DNA of 33,831 nucleotides from Streptomyces sp. MBT53 (GTDB lineage Bacteria; Actinomycetota; Actinomycetes; Streptomycetales; Streptomycetaceae), in the NCBI RefSeq assembly GCF_016654115.1, contig NZ_JAEQAZ010000034.1, positions 1 to 33,831 on the forward strand. Reading direction: 5' to 3'. Shown in pieces: positions 1 through 8,756 of this stretch (positions within the stretch are counted from its first letter, which is position 1; each line of letters begins with the position of its first letter). A program made the position numbers and the translations under genes. The notes beneath the pieces are model-generated. The model searched no databases. It was not told the DNA's origin and saw only the letters and a list, made by a program, of their open reading frames with translations.

Positions 1-136
1 CGGTAGGCCGAGAGGCCCCGACACGGGGCTCCGCCCCGGACCCCGGGGGCGGCTCGACCGCGCCCTCGTCGTCAGCCGCGCCTGCGTCCGACGACCGCAC
101 CCGGTCCGCGGCTTGCGGCCCGGCCTTTGCCCGGAG

Positions 137-187
137 GGCTTCCGGTCTTCGGTCCTCGGTCGGGCGTTGGCTTCCGGTCTTCGGTCC
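137..187. repeat. 19-bp direct repeat, 32-bp period
   Basis: The 19-mer ggcttccggtcttcggtcc is present exactly at 137-155 and 169-187. It lies inside the low-complexity stretch and has no recognised function. Confidence 0.8.
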
Positions 188-240
188 ACGGCCCTCGGCT
201 GCCGGTTTTCGGCTTCGCGCCTCCAGCCTCCAGCCTTCGG

Positions 241-261
241 CTTGCGGCTTGCGGCTTGCGG
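241..261. repeat. Tandem 7-bp repeat (cttgcgg x3)
   Basis: Three exact tandem copies of cttgcgg are followed by a degenerate copy (cttccgt). The core is related to the CGGCTTC units found, on the opposite strand, in front of the hexosaminidase gene at 17564-17590. Confidence 0.75.
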
Positions 262-304
262 CTTCCGTCTCTCGCCTGGCGGTCCCGGCCCGGATCCGCG
301 TCCG

Positions 305-907
305 TCAGCCCGCCGAAGCCGCCGCCCCGAACGCCCCCCGGGCCATCCGGTGCAGCAGCTCCGCCGTCGCCCCCCTCCCGGGCAGCGAGCCGGGTCGGCC
401 CAGGTGCGGGGTCGAGTTGAGCAGGCCGAACACCGAGTGGACCGCCGACCGCGCGCTGGGTTCGGCCAGGTCCGGGTACACGTCCCGGACCACCTCCACC
501 CACAGCTCGACGTACTGCCGCTGCAGCTGCCGCACCAGCTTGCGGTCGCTGTCCCGGAGTCGGTCCAGTTCGCGGTCGTGGAGGGTGATCAGGGGGCGGT
601 CGTCGAGGGCGAAGTCGATGTGGCCCTCGATGAGGGAGTCGAGGAGCGCCTCGGAGGAGGTCACGCCCTCCGCCTCGGCCAGCCGGCGCTTCGCGCCTGT
701 CAGGAGCTGGCCGCTGATGCCGACCAGGAGTTCCGCGAGCATCGCGTCCTTGCCCGGGAAGTGGCGGTAGAGGCCGGGGCCGCTGATACCGACCGCGGCG
801 CCTATCTCGTCGACCCCGACGCCGTGGAATCCCCGCTCGGCGAAGAGCCGCGCGGCCTCCTTGAGGATCTGCTCGCGGCGGGTGGGGGCGTCGGTTCTCG
901 TGGTCAT
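305..907 (-). CDS. TetR/AcrR-family transcriptional regulator
   Basis: This 200-residue protein has a standard TetR N-terminal helix-turn-helix at about residues 10-58. The recognition segment reads VGISGPGLYRHFPGKDAML, which is the typical 'xxLYxHFxxKxxL' signature. The rest is the variable ligand-binding and dimerisation domain, so no ligand can be read from it. The gene is divergent from the methylcrotonyl-CoA carboxylase operon, with 106 bp between the start codons. Two near-identical 16-bp palindromes sit in that gap. The simplest inference is a repressor of itself and of the leucine/isovalerate operon, responding to an acyl-CoA or related intermediate. The ATG at 907 fits the usual TetR N-terminus. 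The regulatory target and ligand are inferred. Confidence 0.9.
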   Translation of the reverse strand: MTTRTDAPTRREQILKEAARLFAERGFHGVGVDEIGAAVGISGPGLYRHFPGKDAMLAELLVGISGQLLTGAKRRLAEAEGVTSSEALLDSLIEGHIDFALDDRPLITLHDRELDRLRDSDRKLVRQLQRQYVELWVEVVRDVYPDLAEPSARSAVHSVFGLLNSTPHLGRPGSLPGRGATAELLHRMARGAFGAAASAG

Positions 908-929
908 GAAAGCAATTCTAGACAGGGAG

Positions 930-945
930 GTTAGCGGTCGTTAAC
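930..945. promoter_or_regulatory. Candidate TetR operator, box 1
   Basis: The sequence GTTAGCGGTCGTTAAC is a near-palindrome. It matches box 2 (958-973) at 13 of 16 positions, giving the consensus GTTARCGSTCRTTAAC. It lies between the divergent TetR and carboxylase genes, where an autoregulating TetR protein would bind. Binding is inferred. Confidence 0.6.
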
Positions 946-957
946 CTGAAGGAAATG

Positions 958-973
958 GTTAACGCTCATTAAC
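958..973. promoter_or_regulatory. Candidate TetR operator, box 2
   Basis: The sequence GTTAACGCTCATTAAC is the second copy of the palindrome, centred 28 bp from box 1 and 41 bp before the ATG of the carboxylase beta gene. Two spaced copies suggest cooperative binding or separate control of the two divergent promoters. Confidence 0.6.
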
Positions 974-1013
974 AGCCGAGAGCGGTCGATCGCTGTGCGA
1001 GGGGACCCACAGA

Positions 1014-2629
<1,616 letters not shown>

Positions 2630-2630
<1 letters not shown>

Positions 2631-4606
2631 TGAGGGTGCCCAAGATGCCCAAGACGGTCGACATGTTCGAGACGGTCCTGGTGGCCAACCGGGGCGAGAT
2701 CGCGGTCCGCGTGATCCGCACCCTGCGCTCGCTCGGTGTGCGCTCGGTGGCCGTCTTCTCCGACGCCGACGCGGACGCCCGGCACGTCCGGGAGGCGGAC
2801 ACGGCGGTAGGGATCGGTCCCGCACCGGCGGCCGAGAGCTATCTGTCGGTGGAGCGGCTCCTGGAGGCGGCGGCCCGCACCGGTGCGCAGGCCGTGCACC
2901 CGGGGTACGGCTTCCTCGCCGAGAACGCGGCCTTCGCGCGCGCGTGCGCCGACGCCGGACTGGTCTTCATCGGTCCCCCGGCGGACGCGATCGCCCTCAT
3001 GGGCGACAAGATCCGCGCCAAGGAGACGGTCGAAGCGGCCGGCGTCCCGGTCGTCCCCGGCGGCCGCGATCCCGAACTCGCCAAAGCAGCACACGAGTTG
3101 GGCGCGCCCGTCCTCCTCAAGCCATCCGCCGGCGGTGGCGGCAAGGGCATGCGCCTGGTCCGCGACCTCACCCTCCTGGACGACGAGATCGCCGCCGCCC
3201 GCCGCGAGGCCCGCGCCGCCTTCGGCGACGACACGCTGCTCGTCGAGCGGTGGGTGGACCGGCCCCGGCACATCGAGATCCAGATCCTGGCCGACGGCCA
3301 CGGCAACGTCGTCCACCTCGGCGAGCGCGAGTGCTCCCTGCAGCGCAGGCACCAGAAGGTCGTCGAGGAGGCCCCGAGCGTGCTCCTGGACGAGGCCACG
3401 CGCGCGGCGATGGGCGAGGCAGCGGTCCAGGCGGCCCGCTCGTGCGGGTACGCGGGCGCGGGCACGGTGGAGTTCATCGTCCCCGGGAACGACCCGTCGT
3501 CGTACTACTTCATGGAGATGAACACCCGTCTCCAAGTGGAGCACCCGGTAACGGAGTTGGTGACCGGACTCGACCTGGTGGAGTGGCAGCTGCGGGTGGC
3601 GGCGGGCGAGCGGCTGCCCTTCGCGCAGGAGGACATCACGCTCACCGGGCACGCGGTGGAGGCACGGATCTGCGCTGAGGACCCTTCGCGCGGGTTCCTG
3701 CCGTCGGGCGGCACGGTGTTGAAACTGCACGAACCCTCCGGCGACGGCGTCCGCACCGACTCCGGGCTCTCCGAAGGCACCGAGGTCGGCAGCCTCTACG
3801 ACCCGATGCTCTCCAAGGTCATCGCCTACGGCCCCGACCGCGCGACCGCGCTCCGGAAACTCCGGGCCGCCCTCGCGGACACGGTCACCCTGGGCGTGCC
3901 GACGAACGCCGGGTTCCTACGGCGGCTGCTGGCCCACCCGGCGGTCGTGGCGGGCGAGTTGGACACCGGGCTGGTCGAGCGCGAGGCGGACTCCCTGATC
4001 CCGGACTCGGTGCCCGAGGAGGTGTACGAGGCGGCAGCCGCCGTACGGCTGGATGCGCTGCGGCCGACGGGCGAGGGCTGGACCGATCCGTTCTCGGTGC
4101 CGAGCGGCTGGCGGCTGGGCGGTGCTCCGAAGCCGGTCGGTTTCCATCTGAAGGTCGCCGAGCCCGTGGAGTACGTCCCGCGCGGCGGCCACACCGTCAC
4201 CGCCGACCAGGTCGCGGTCACCCTCGACGGGGTGCGGCACACCTTCCGGCGGGCCGGTGACTGGCTGGGCCGGGACGGGGACGCCTGGCAGGTGCGGGAC
4301 CACGATCCGGTGGCAGCCTCGCTCAGCGGTGCCGACCGGTCCGGTGCCGGTTCACTGACCGCGCCGATGCCGGGGACGGTGACCGTGGTGAAGGTCGCCG
4401 TAGGAGATCAAGTGACCGCCGGGCAGAGCCTGTTGGTGGTCGAGGCGATGAAGATGGAGCACGTCGTCTCCGCGCCGCATGCCGGCACCGTCGCCGAACT
4501 CGACGTGACGCCGGGCGCGACGGTCGCCATGGACCAGGTGCTGGCGGTCGTCACACCTGTGGTCGTCACACCTGTGGTCGTCACAGCTGCGGAGGAGGAC
4601 CAGTGA
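2630..4606 (+). CDS. liuD: Methylcrotonyl-CoA carboxylase, biotin carboxylase/biotin carrier (alpha) subunit
   Basis: This 658-residue protein carboxylates its own biotin using ATP and bicarbonate and feeds the beta subunit encoded upstream. The N-terminus ([20 protein letters not shown]) opens a biotin carboxylase domain of about 450 residues. It carries the ATP-grasp glycine loop ([10 protein letters not shown]), the [13 protein letters not shown] segment and [14 protein letters not shown]. The C-terminal biotinyl domain has the EAMKMEH site, with the biotinylated lysine at residue 608. The chosen ATG at 2630 overlaps the previous stop; ATGs at 2645 and 2663 are alternatives. The tail after the biotinyl domain holds an in-frame 15-bp repeat (VVTPV units). 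The gene ends in a GTGA overlap with the HMG-CoA lyase gene, so translation is probably coupled. Confidence 0.92.
4547..4591 (+). repeat. 15-bp in-frame tandem repeat at the 3' end of the carboxylase alpha gene
   Basis: The unit gtcgtcacacctgtg is exact at 4547-4561 and 4562-4576. A third copy with two changes follows at 4577-4591. It encodes [15 protein letters not shown], extending the last beta strand of the biotinyl domain into a short tail. Confidence 0.85.
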
Positions 4607-5553
4607 CACTCCCGATGGTCGTACCGGCCCCCGATCTGCCCGCCCGGGTGCGCATCCACGAGGTGGGGGCCCGCGACGGACTCCAGAACGAGAAGTCGAC
4701 CGTGCCGACGGAGGTCAAGGCCGAGTTCATCCGGCGGCTGGCCGACGCGGGGCTGACCACGATCGAGGCCACCAGCTTCGTCCACCCCAAGTGGGTGCCC
4801 CAACTGGCCGACGCCGAGCAGTTGTTCCCGCTGGTGCGGGATCTGCCGGGGGTGCACCTGCCCGTCCTCGTGCCGAACGGCCGCGGCCTGGATCGGGCCC
4901 TGGCCCTGGACGCGAACCGGGTCGCCGTGTTCGCCAGCGCCACCGAGTCCTTCGCCAAGGCCAATCTCAACCGCACGGTGGACGAGTCGCTGGCCGTGTT
5001 CGCTCCGGTCGTGGCCCGCGCCAAGGAGGAGGGCGCCCATGTGCGGGGCTATCTCTCCATGTGCTTCGGCGATCCCTGGGAGGGCGAGGTGCCCATCGCC
5101 CAAGTGGTGCGTGTCTGCCGGGCGTTGGTCGACATGGGCTGCGACGAGCTGAGCCTGGGCGACACGATCGGCGTGGCAACTCCCGGGCACGTCCTGGAAC
5201 TTCTCGCCGCGCTCAACGAACAGCACGTCCCCACCGATGTGTTGGGCGTGCACTTCCACGACACCTACGGCCAGGCCCTCGCCAACACCCTGGCCGCCCT
5301 GCAGCACGGCGTCACCACCGTGGACGCCTCCGCGGGCGGCCTCGGCGGCTGTCCGTTCGCCAAGTCCGCCACCGGCAACCTCGCGACCGAGGACCTGGTG
5401 TGGATGCTCCAGGGTCTCGGCATCGACTCCGGAGTCGACCTCGGCCGTCTCACCGCCACCAGCGTGTGGATGGCCGAACAACTGGGCCGACCCAGCCCGT
5501 CCCGCACCGTCCGAGCACTCGGTAAAACGACACAGCCCCACAAGGAGCAGTGA
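4603..5553 (+). CDS. liuE: Hydroxymethylglutaryl-CoA lyase
   Basis: This 316-residue TIM-barrel enzyme splits 3-hydroxy-3-methylglutaryl-CoA into acetoacetate and acetyl-CoA, the last step of leucine breakdown. Visible signatures are [12 protein letters not shown] near the N-terminus (catalytic Arg and Asp), the HFHDTYGQ metal-binding histidines, and the family signature [14 protein letters not shown] with its active-site cysteine. Length is normal. The GTG start at 4603 overlaps the previous stop (GTGA) and follows ggaggagg, which supports it over a downstream start. It is the third gene of the operon. The enzyme for the intervening hydration step (methylglutaconyl-CoA hydratase) is not in this window and must be encoded elsewhere. 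Confidence 0.93.
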   Translation: MTLPMVVPAPDLPARVRIHEVGARDGLQNEKSTVPTEVKAEFIRRLADAGLTTIEATSFVHPKWVPQLADAEQLFPLVRDLPGVHLPVLVPNGRGLDRALALDANRVAVFASATESFAKANLNRTVDESLAVFAPVVARAKEEGAHVRGYLSMCFGDPWEGEVPIAQVVRVCRALVDMGCDELSLGDTIGVATPGHVLELLAALNEQHVPTDVLGVHFHDTYGQALANTLAALQHGVTTVDASAGGLGGCPFAKSATGNLATEDLVWMLQGLGIDSGVDLGRLTATSVWMAEQLGRPSPSRTVRALGKTTQPHKEQ

Positions 5554-5559
5554 CCCACC

Positions 5560-6720
5560 ATGGACCACCGTCTCTCCCCCGAGCTGGAAGAACTCCGCCG
5601 TACGGTCGAGGAGTTCGCGCACGACGTGGTGGCGCCGAAGATCGGCGACTTCTACGAGCGGCACGAGTTCCCGTACGAGATCGTCCGCGAGATGGGCCGC
5701 ATGGGCCTGTTCGGGCTGCCGTTCCCCGAGGAGCACGGCGGGATGGGCGGCGACTATCTGGCCCTCGGCCTGGTGCTTGAGGAGCTGGCCCGGGTCGACT
5801 CCTCGGTCGCGATCACCCTGGAGGCGGGTGTCTCCCTCGGTGCGATGCCGATCCATCTCTTCGGCACCGACGCTCAGAAGGCCGAGTGGCTGCCCCGGCT
5901 CTGCTCCGGCGAGATCCTGGGCGCCTTCGGGCTGACCGAGCCGGACGGCGGCTCCGACGCGGGCGCGACGCGGACGACCGCGCGCCTGGACCCGGAGACC
6001 GATGAATGGGTGATCAATGGCTCGAAGTGCTTCATCACCAACTCCGGTACGGACATCACGGGTCTGGTGACGGTCACGGCGGTCACCGGTCGCAAGCCCG
6101 ACGGCAAGCCGCTCATCTCCGCGATCATCGTGCCGTCCGGGACGCCCGGTTTCACGGTCGCGGCGCCGTACTCGAAGGTCGGCTGGAATGCCTCGGACAC
6201 GCGTGAGCTGTCCTTCTCGGACGTACGGGTCCCGGCGGCGAACCTGCTGGGCCAACAGGGGCGCGGCTACGCCCAGTTCCTGCGCATCCTGGACGAGGGC
6301 CGGATCGCGATCGCGGCCCTTGCCACCGGTCTCGCGCAGGGCTGTGTCGACGAGTCGGTGAAGTACGCCAAGGAACGGCACGCGTTCGGGCGGCCGATCG
6401 GCGCCAACCAGGCCATCCAGTTCAAGATCGCCGACATGGAGATGAAGGCCCACACCGCCCGCCTCGCGTGGCGCGACGCGGCCTCCCGGCTGGTCGCCGG
6501 CGAGCCCTTCAAGAAGGAGGCGGCCCTCGCCAAGCTGTACTCCTCCACGATCGCCGTCGACAACGCCCGCGACGCCACCCAGGTGCACGGCGGCTACGGC
6601 TTCATGAACGAGTACCCGGTGGCCCGGATGTGGCGCGACTCCAAGATCCTGGAGATCGGCGAGGGCACCAGCGAGGTCCAGCGGATGCTGATCGCCCGCG
6701 AGTTGGGCCTCGCGGGCTGA
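5560..6720 (+). CDS. acdH: Acyl-CoA dehydrogenase (branched-chain, AcdH-like)
   Basis: This 386-residue FAD enzyme has the full acyl-CoA dehydrogenase layout. The FAD-binding stretch GAFGLTEPDGGSDAGATRT lies at about residues 125-145. The second signature QVHGGYGFMNEYPVARMWRDSK is near the C-terminus. A glutamate (E368, in EIGEGTSEVQ) sits where short- and medium-chain enzymes keep their catalytic base. Classical isovaleryl-CoA dehydrogenases have a non-acidic residue there, so a broader branched-chain range is likely. The orthologous locus in S. coelicolor is reported, from memory, to act in valine, isoleucine and leucine catabolism. The ATG at 5560 follows AAGGAG and is 6 bp after the lyase stop. 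It is the last gene of the operon and converges with the heme oxygenase gene 19 bp away. No terminator hairpin was seen between them. Confidence 0.9.
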   Translation: MDHRLSPELEELRRTVEEFAHDVVAPKIGDFYERHEFPYEIVREMGRMGLFGLPFPEEHGGMGGDYLALGLVLEELARVDSSVAITLEAGVSLGAMPIHLFGTDAQKAEWLPRLCSGEILGAFGLTEPDGGSDAGATRTTARLDPETDEWVINGSKCFITNSGTDITGLVTVTAVTGRKPDGKPLISAIIVPSGTPGFTVAAPYSKVGWNASDTRELSFSDVRVPAANLLGQQGRGYAQFLRILDEGRIAIAALATGLAQGCVDESVKYAKERHAFGRPIGANQAIQFKIADMEMKAHTARLAWRDAASRLVAGEPFKKEAALAKLYSSTIAVDNARDATQVHGGYGFMNEYPVARMWRDSKILEIGEGTSEVQRMLIARELGLAG

Positions 6721-6739
6721 CCGCACCGCCGTACATGCC

Positions 6740-7375
6740 CTAAGCCACCTCACGGGCCGCGCTGTTGAGGCCTGCCGACAACTCCCCCGAGATCAGGGCG
6801 ACATGCCGGTAGGCCCGTTCGGCTGCGGCCAACACCCTTTCCTGTACGGCGGGTTCGCCCAGTGCCCGGTCGAGGCGCTCGGCGAAGGCCGCCCAGCGGG
6901 CGCGGTCTCCGCTGCCGTAGTACGAGGTGCCGTTCCCGTCCGTGAGCCGGTAGGCCTCGGTGACGTACCGGAGCAGGAAGAGCGCGCCGAGGGTGGAGCC
7001 CTCCAACACATAGAGGAAGCCGAGGAGTTCGGTGGGTGCGGTGACGGCGGTGTGCCGTACCTCGACCGCGAACTCCTCGGCGGCCGGGCAGGGTCGAGGG
7101 GCGGTGCCCTGGGCCGCGAAGTGGCGCAGGTCGCGTTCGACGAGCGGGAGTTTGACCAGGTCCGGCGACCACACCGAGCCGACCGACGGGGACACCGCGC
7201 GGGCGAGTTCGGCTTCCAGCGCCGCCAACACCACGCGATAGGCGGCGAGTTGGCCGACGTAGCGGTCGAGCGGGAGGGTCCCGGCGAGCATCGCGGTGGC
7301 GAATCCGGTGCTCTCCAGGGCCTCGTGCCAGCTGCGGGTGCCGTTCCGCAGGCGCCTGCTCACCGTGTCCGTCAT
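6740..7375 (-). CDS. Heme oxygenase (biliverdin-producing type)
   Basis: This 211-residue protein is predicted to open heme to biliverdin, releasing iron and CO. The N-terminal segment RNGTRSWHEALESTGF matches the proximal-helix signature of bacterial heme oxygenases, with His17 as probable heme ligand. YVLEGSTLGALFLLRYV corresponds to the glycine-containing distal helix over the heme. These features favour a true heme oxygenase over the non-heme diiron members of the same fold. The ATG at 7375 overlaps the stop of the polyprenyl synthetase-like gene (ATGA), so a longer reading frame starting at 7477 is rejected. The two proteins are probably made from one mRNA. The position beside the des genes suggests iron recovery from heme. 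A role in making a biliverdin-type pigment is the alternative. Confidence 0.82.
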   Translation of the reverse strand: MTDTVSRRLRNGTRSWHEALESTGFATAMLAGTLPLDRYVGQLAAYRVVLAALEAELARAVSPSVGSVWSPDLVKLPLVERDLRHFAAQGTAPRPCPAAEEFAVEVRHTAVTAPTELLGFLYVLEGSTLGALFLLRYVTEAYRLTDGNGTSYYGSGDRARWAAFAERLDRALGEPAVQERVLAAAERAYRHVALISGELSAGLNSAAREVA

Positions 7376-8511
7376 ACGCCGCTCCGCTGCCGGACCGTTG
7401 CGAGCAGACGGTCGATGAGGTGGCCCTTGCGTTCGATCGTCACGTCGAAGTAGGCGGCACTGCGCTCGGAGCGGCACACCCCGTGGACGGCGTCCTTCGC
7501 GGCGCGCTTCAGGGCCACGGCCTCCTCGGCGAGCGCGAGCAGCGTGCGCTCCAGCTTGGGGTGTCCGAGAACGTACCGTTTGAATTCCGCTTCGGGCGGT
7601 GCGTCGTCGAGGAGTTCCAGGAGAACCCGGTTGCCGAGGCCGTCGAAGTCCTCGTGGGTGTTGGCGCCGCCGAGTTCCGGTACGAAGTCGGTCAGGTCGT
7701 TGAACAGCTGGCTGGCGAGCCCGAGTTGGCGCATCGCGCCGTCCAGGGCGAGCCGGTCGTCCTCGACCACCCGCAGTCCCGCGACCGCCGCGTCGAGCGG
7801 CATCCGGAACAGGGTGCCGGTCTTGAGGGCGGCCGTCTCCTCCCAGAAGCCGACCCGGACGGCGCGCGGCGCGGCCAGCAGCTCGGCGCGGGTGAGCGCC
7901 GTACGCGAGGACATGTCGACGGCCTGCCCGGTGAAGCCGTCGCCGACCGAGCGCACCAGGCTGTCCACGACGGCCGGGTCGGCCGTGTGGCGGAGCGCGG
8001 ACATGATCAGCCAGGCGCCGGTGTTGAGGGCGAGGGGCACGCCGTGGGTGGTGTGCAGGGCGGGTTCGCCGTAGCGGACGTCGCTGCCGTCCTGGATGTC
8101 GTCGAGGGCGACGGCGGCCTTCAGCAGAATCCTTACGGCAACTGCCGTGCGGCGGATGACGGCCAGCTCGGCGGCCGGGTCGTCACCTGCGGCCGGGGTA
8201 ACCCCGGCCGCCAACTCGCCGGGAAATCCACGGTAGTTGCGGTAGGCCCAGTAGACCATCGAGGGGCGCAGCGGGGCCCGGCCGCCGGGTGTCGCGGCGG
8301 TGGGGGGCAGTGCCTGCTGGCCGATCTTGGAGCCGACGGCGTCGGCGACGGGCTCGTACAGGGAACGTCTGAGTGCCGTGTCGTGGACGGCGGCCGCCGT
8401 CCGCGCCGGCGCGGTCAGTGAGCCGAGGAACTCGGCGAGGTCGTCCTCCAGCAGTGCCGCGTCACTGCGCACCACCGCTTCCACATCCGTCGTTTCCACC
8501 GTGGTAGCCAC
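7372..8511 (-). CDS. Divergent polyprenyl synthetase-like protein
   Basis: This protein of about 379 residues has the all-helical trans-isoprenyl diphosphate synthase fold. The first aspartate-rich motif is intact (DDIQD, D137/D138/D141) and is followed by RYGEPALHTTHG, where canonical enzymes have RRGxPxxH. The second motif is NDLTD (271-275) instead of DDxxD. The usual GKRLRP diphosphate-binding loop reads GGRAPLRP and lacks its lysine. It is therefore uncertain whether this is a chain-elongating synthase, a terpene synthase-like enzyme or a prenyl-modifying enzyme. The frame opens with GTG at 8529, but the GTG at 8511 has GGAGG five bases upstream and is preferred. It is co-directional and ATGA-coupled with heme oxygenase. 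Its upstream region is shared with desE. Confidence 0.75.
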   Translation of the reverse strand: MATTVETTDVEAVVRSDAALLEDDLAEFLGSLTAPARTAAAVHDTALRRSLYEPVADAVGSKIGQQALPPTAATPGGRAPLRPSMVYWAYRNYRGFPGELAAGVTPAAGDDPAAELAVIRRTAVAVRILLKAAVALDDIQDGSDVRYGEPALHTTHGVPLALNTGAWLIMSALRHTADPAVVDSLVRSVGDGFTGQAVDMSSRTALTRAELLAAPRAVRVGFWEETAALKTGTLFRMPLDAAVAGLRVVEDDRLALDGAMRQLGLASQLFNDLTDFVPELGGANTHEDFDGLGNRVLLELLDDAPPEAEFKRYVLGHPKLERTLLALAEEAVALKRAAKDAVHGVCRSERSAAYFDVTIERKGHLIDRLLATVRQRSGV

Positions 8512-8689
8512 TCCACCTCCGAATATCACCGAACATCAGTGCGCAGGGCTCGCTACGAACGAGCATGATCACAACGGACCGATGGGACAAGGAGGTTGAA
8601 AGCCAAAGTGCGTGGGCGCCGCACCCACAGGCCCGGCACAGCACCGGCACGGGCCCGATCGGGCGGACACCCGCCCGCTGGACATCTAG

Positions 8690-8708
8690 TGAGGTTAGGC
8701 TAACCTAC
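8690..8708. promoter_or_regulatory. Iron box (DmdR1-type) upstream of desE
   Basis: AGGTTAGGCTAACCT at 8692-8706 is a perfect 15-bp odd palindrome inside a 19-bp site. It matches the Streptomyces DmdR/IdeR iron-box pattern (TTAGGTTAGGCTNACCTAA). It lies 48 bp before the desE ATG. The divergent polyprenyl synthetase-like gene starts about 180 bp away on the other side, so control of that gene by this box is possible but less certain. Confidence 0.9.
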
Positions 8709-8756
8709 CTTCGAATTGTCCGGCGGGCACTCCGCCCTGTTCGAAAGCAGCCACAC

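Larger units (their letters stand above)
1..304. other. Non-coding low-complexity stretch downstream of the TetR gene
   Basis: No convincing gene is seen here. The sequence is GC-rich and made of short imperfect repeats. A 19-bp direct repeat (ggcttccggtcttcggtcc) occurs at 137-155 and again at 169-187. Three exact tandem copies of cttgcgg lie at 241-261, followed by a degenerate copy. A small hairpin (CGGGGC stem, 3-nt loop) is at 24-38. Open frames through this region are rich in Gly, Pro and Arg and look like composition artefacts. It lies just beyond the 3' end of the minus-strand TetR gene, so the hairpin may end a transcript. Confidence 0.6.

Noticed and set aside
72..503. Minus-strand frame of 143 residues over the window start
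   Set aside because: It overlaps the TetR gene in another frame, is Gly/Pro/Arg-rich, and follows the local simple repeats. It has no recognisable domain.
4408..6753. 781-residue antisense frame over the lyase and dehydrogenase genes
   Set aside because: It is a mirror of two confident genes and carries no domain, so it is a composition artefact.
6740..7375. Reading the heme oxygenase-like protein as a non-heme diiron oxidase
   Set aside because: The proximal-helix His17 context and the EGSTLG distal helix are those of true heme oxygenases. The expected set of diiron His/Glu ligands was not apparent.
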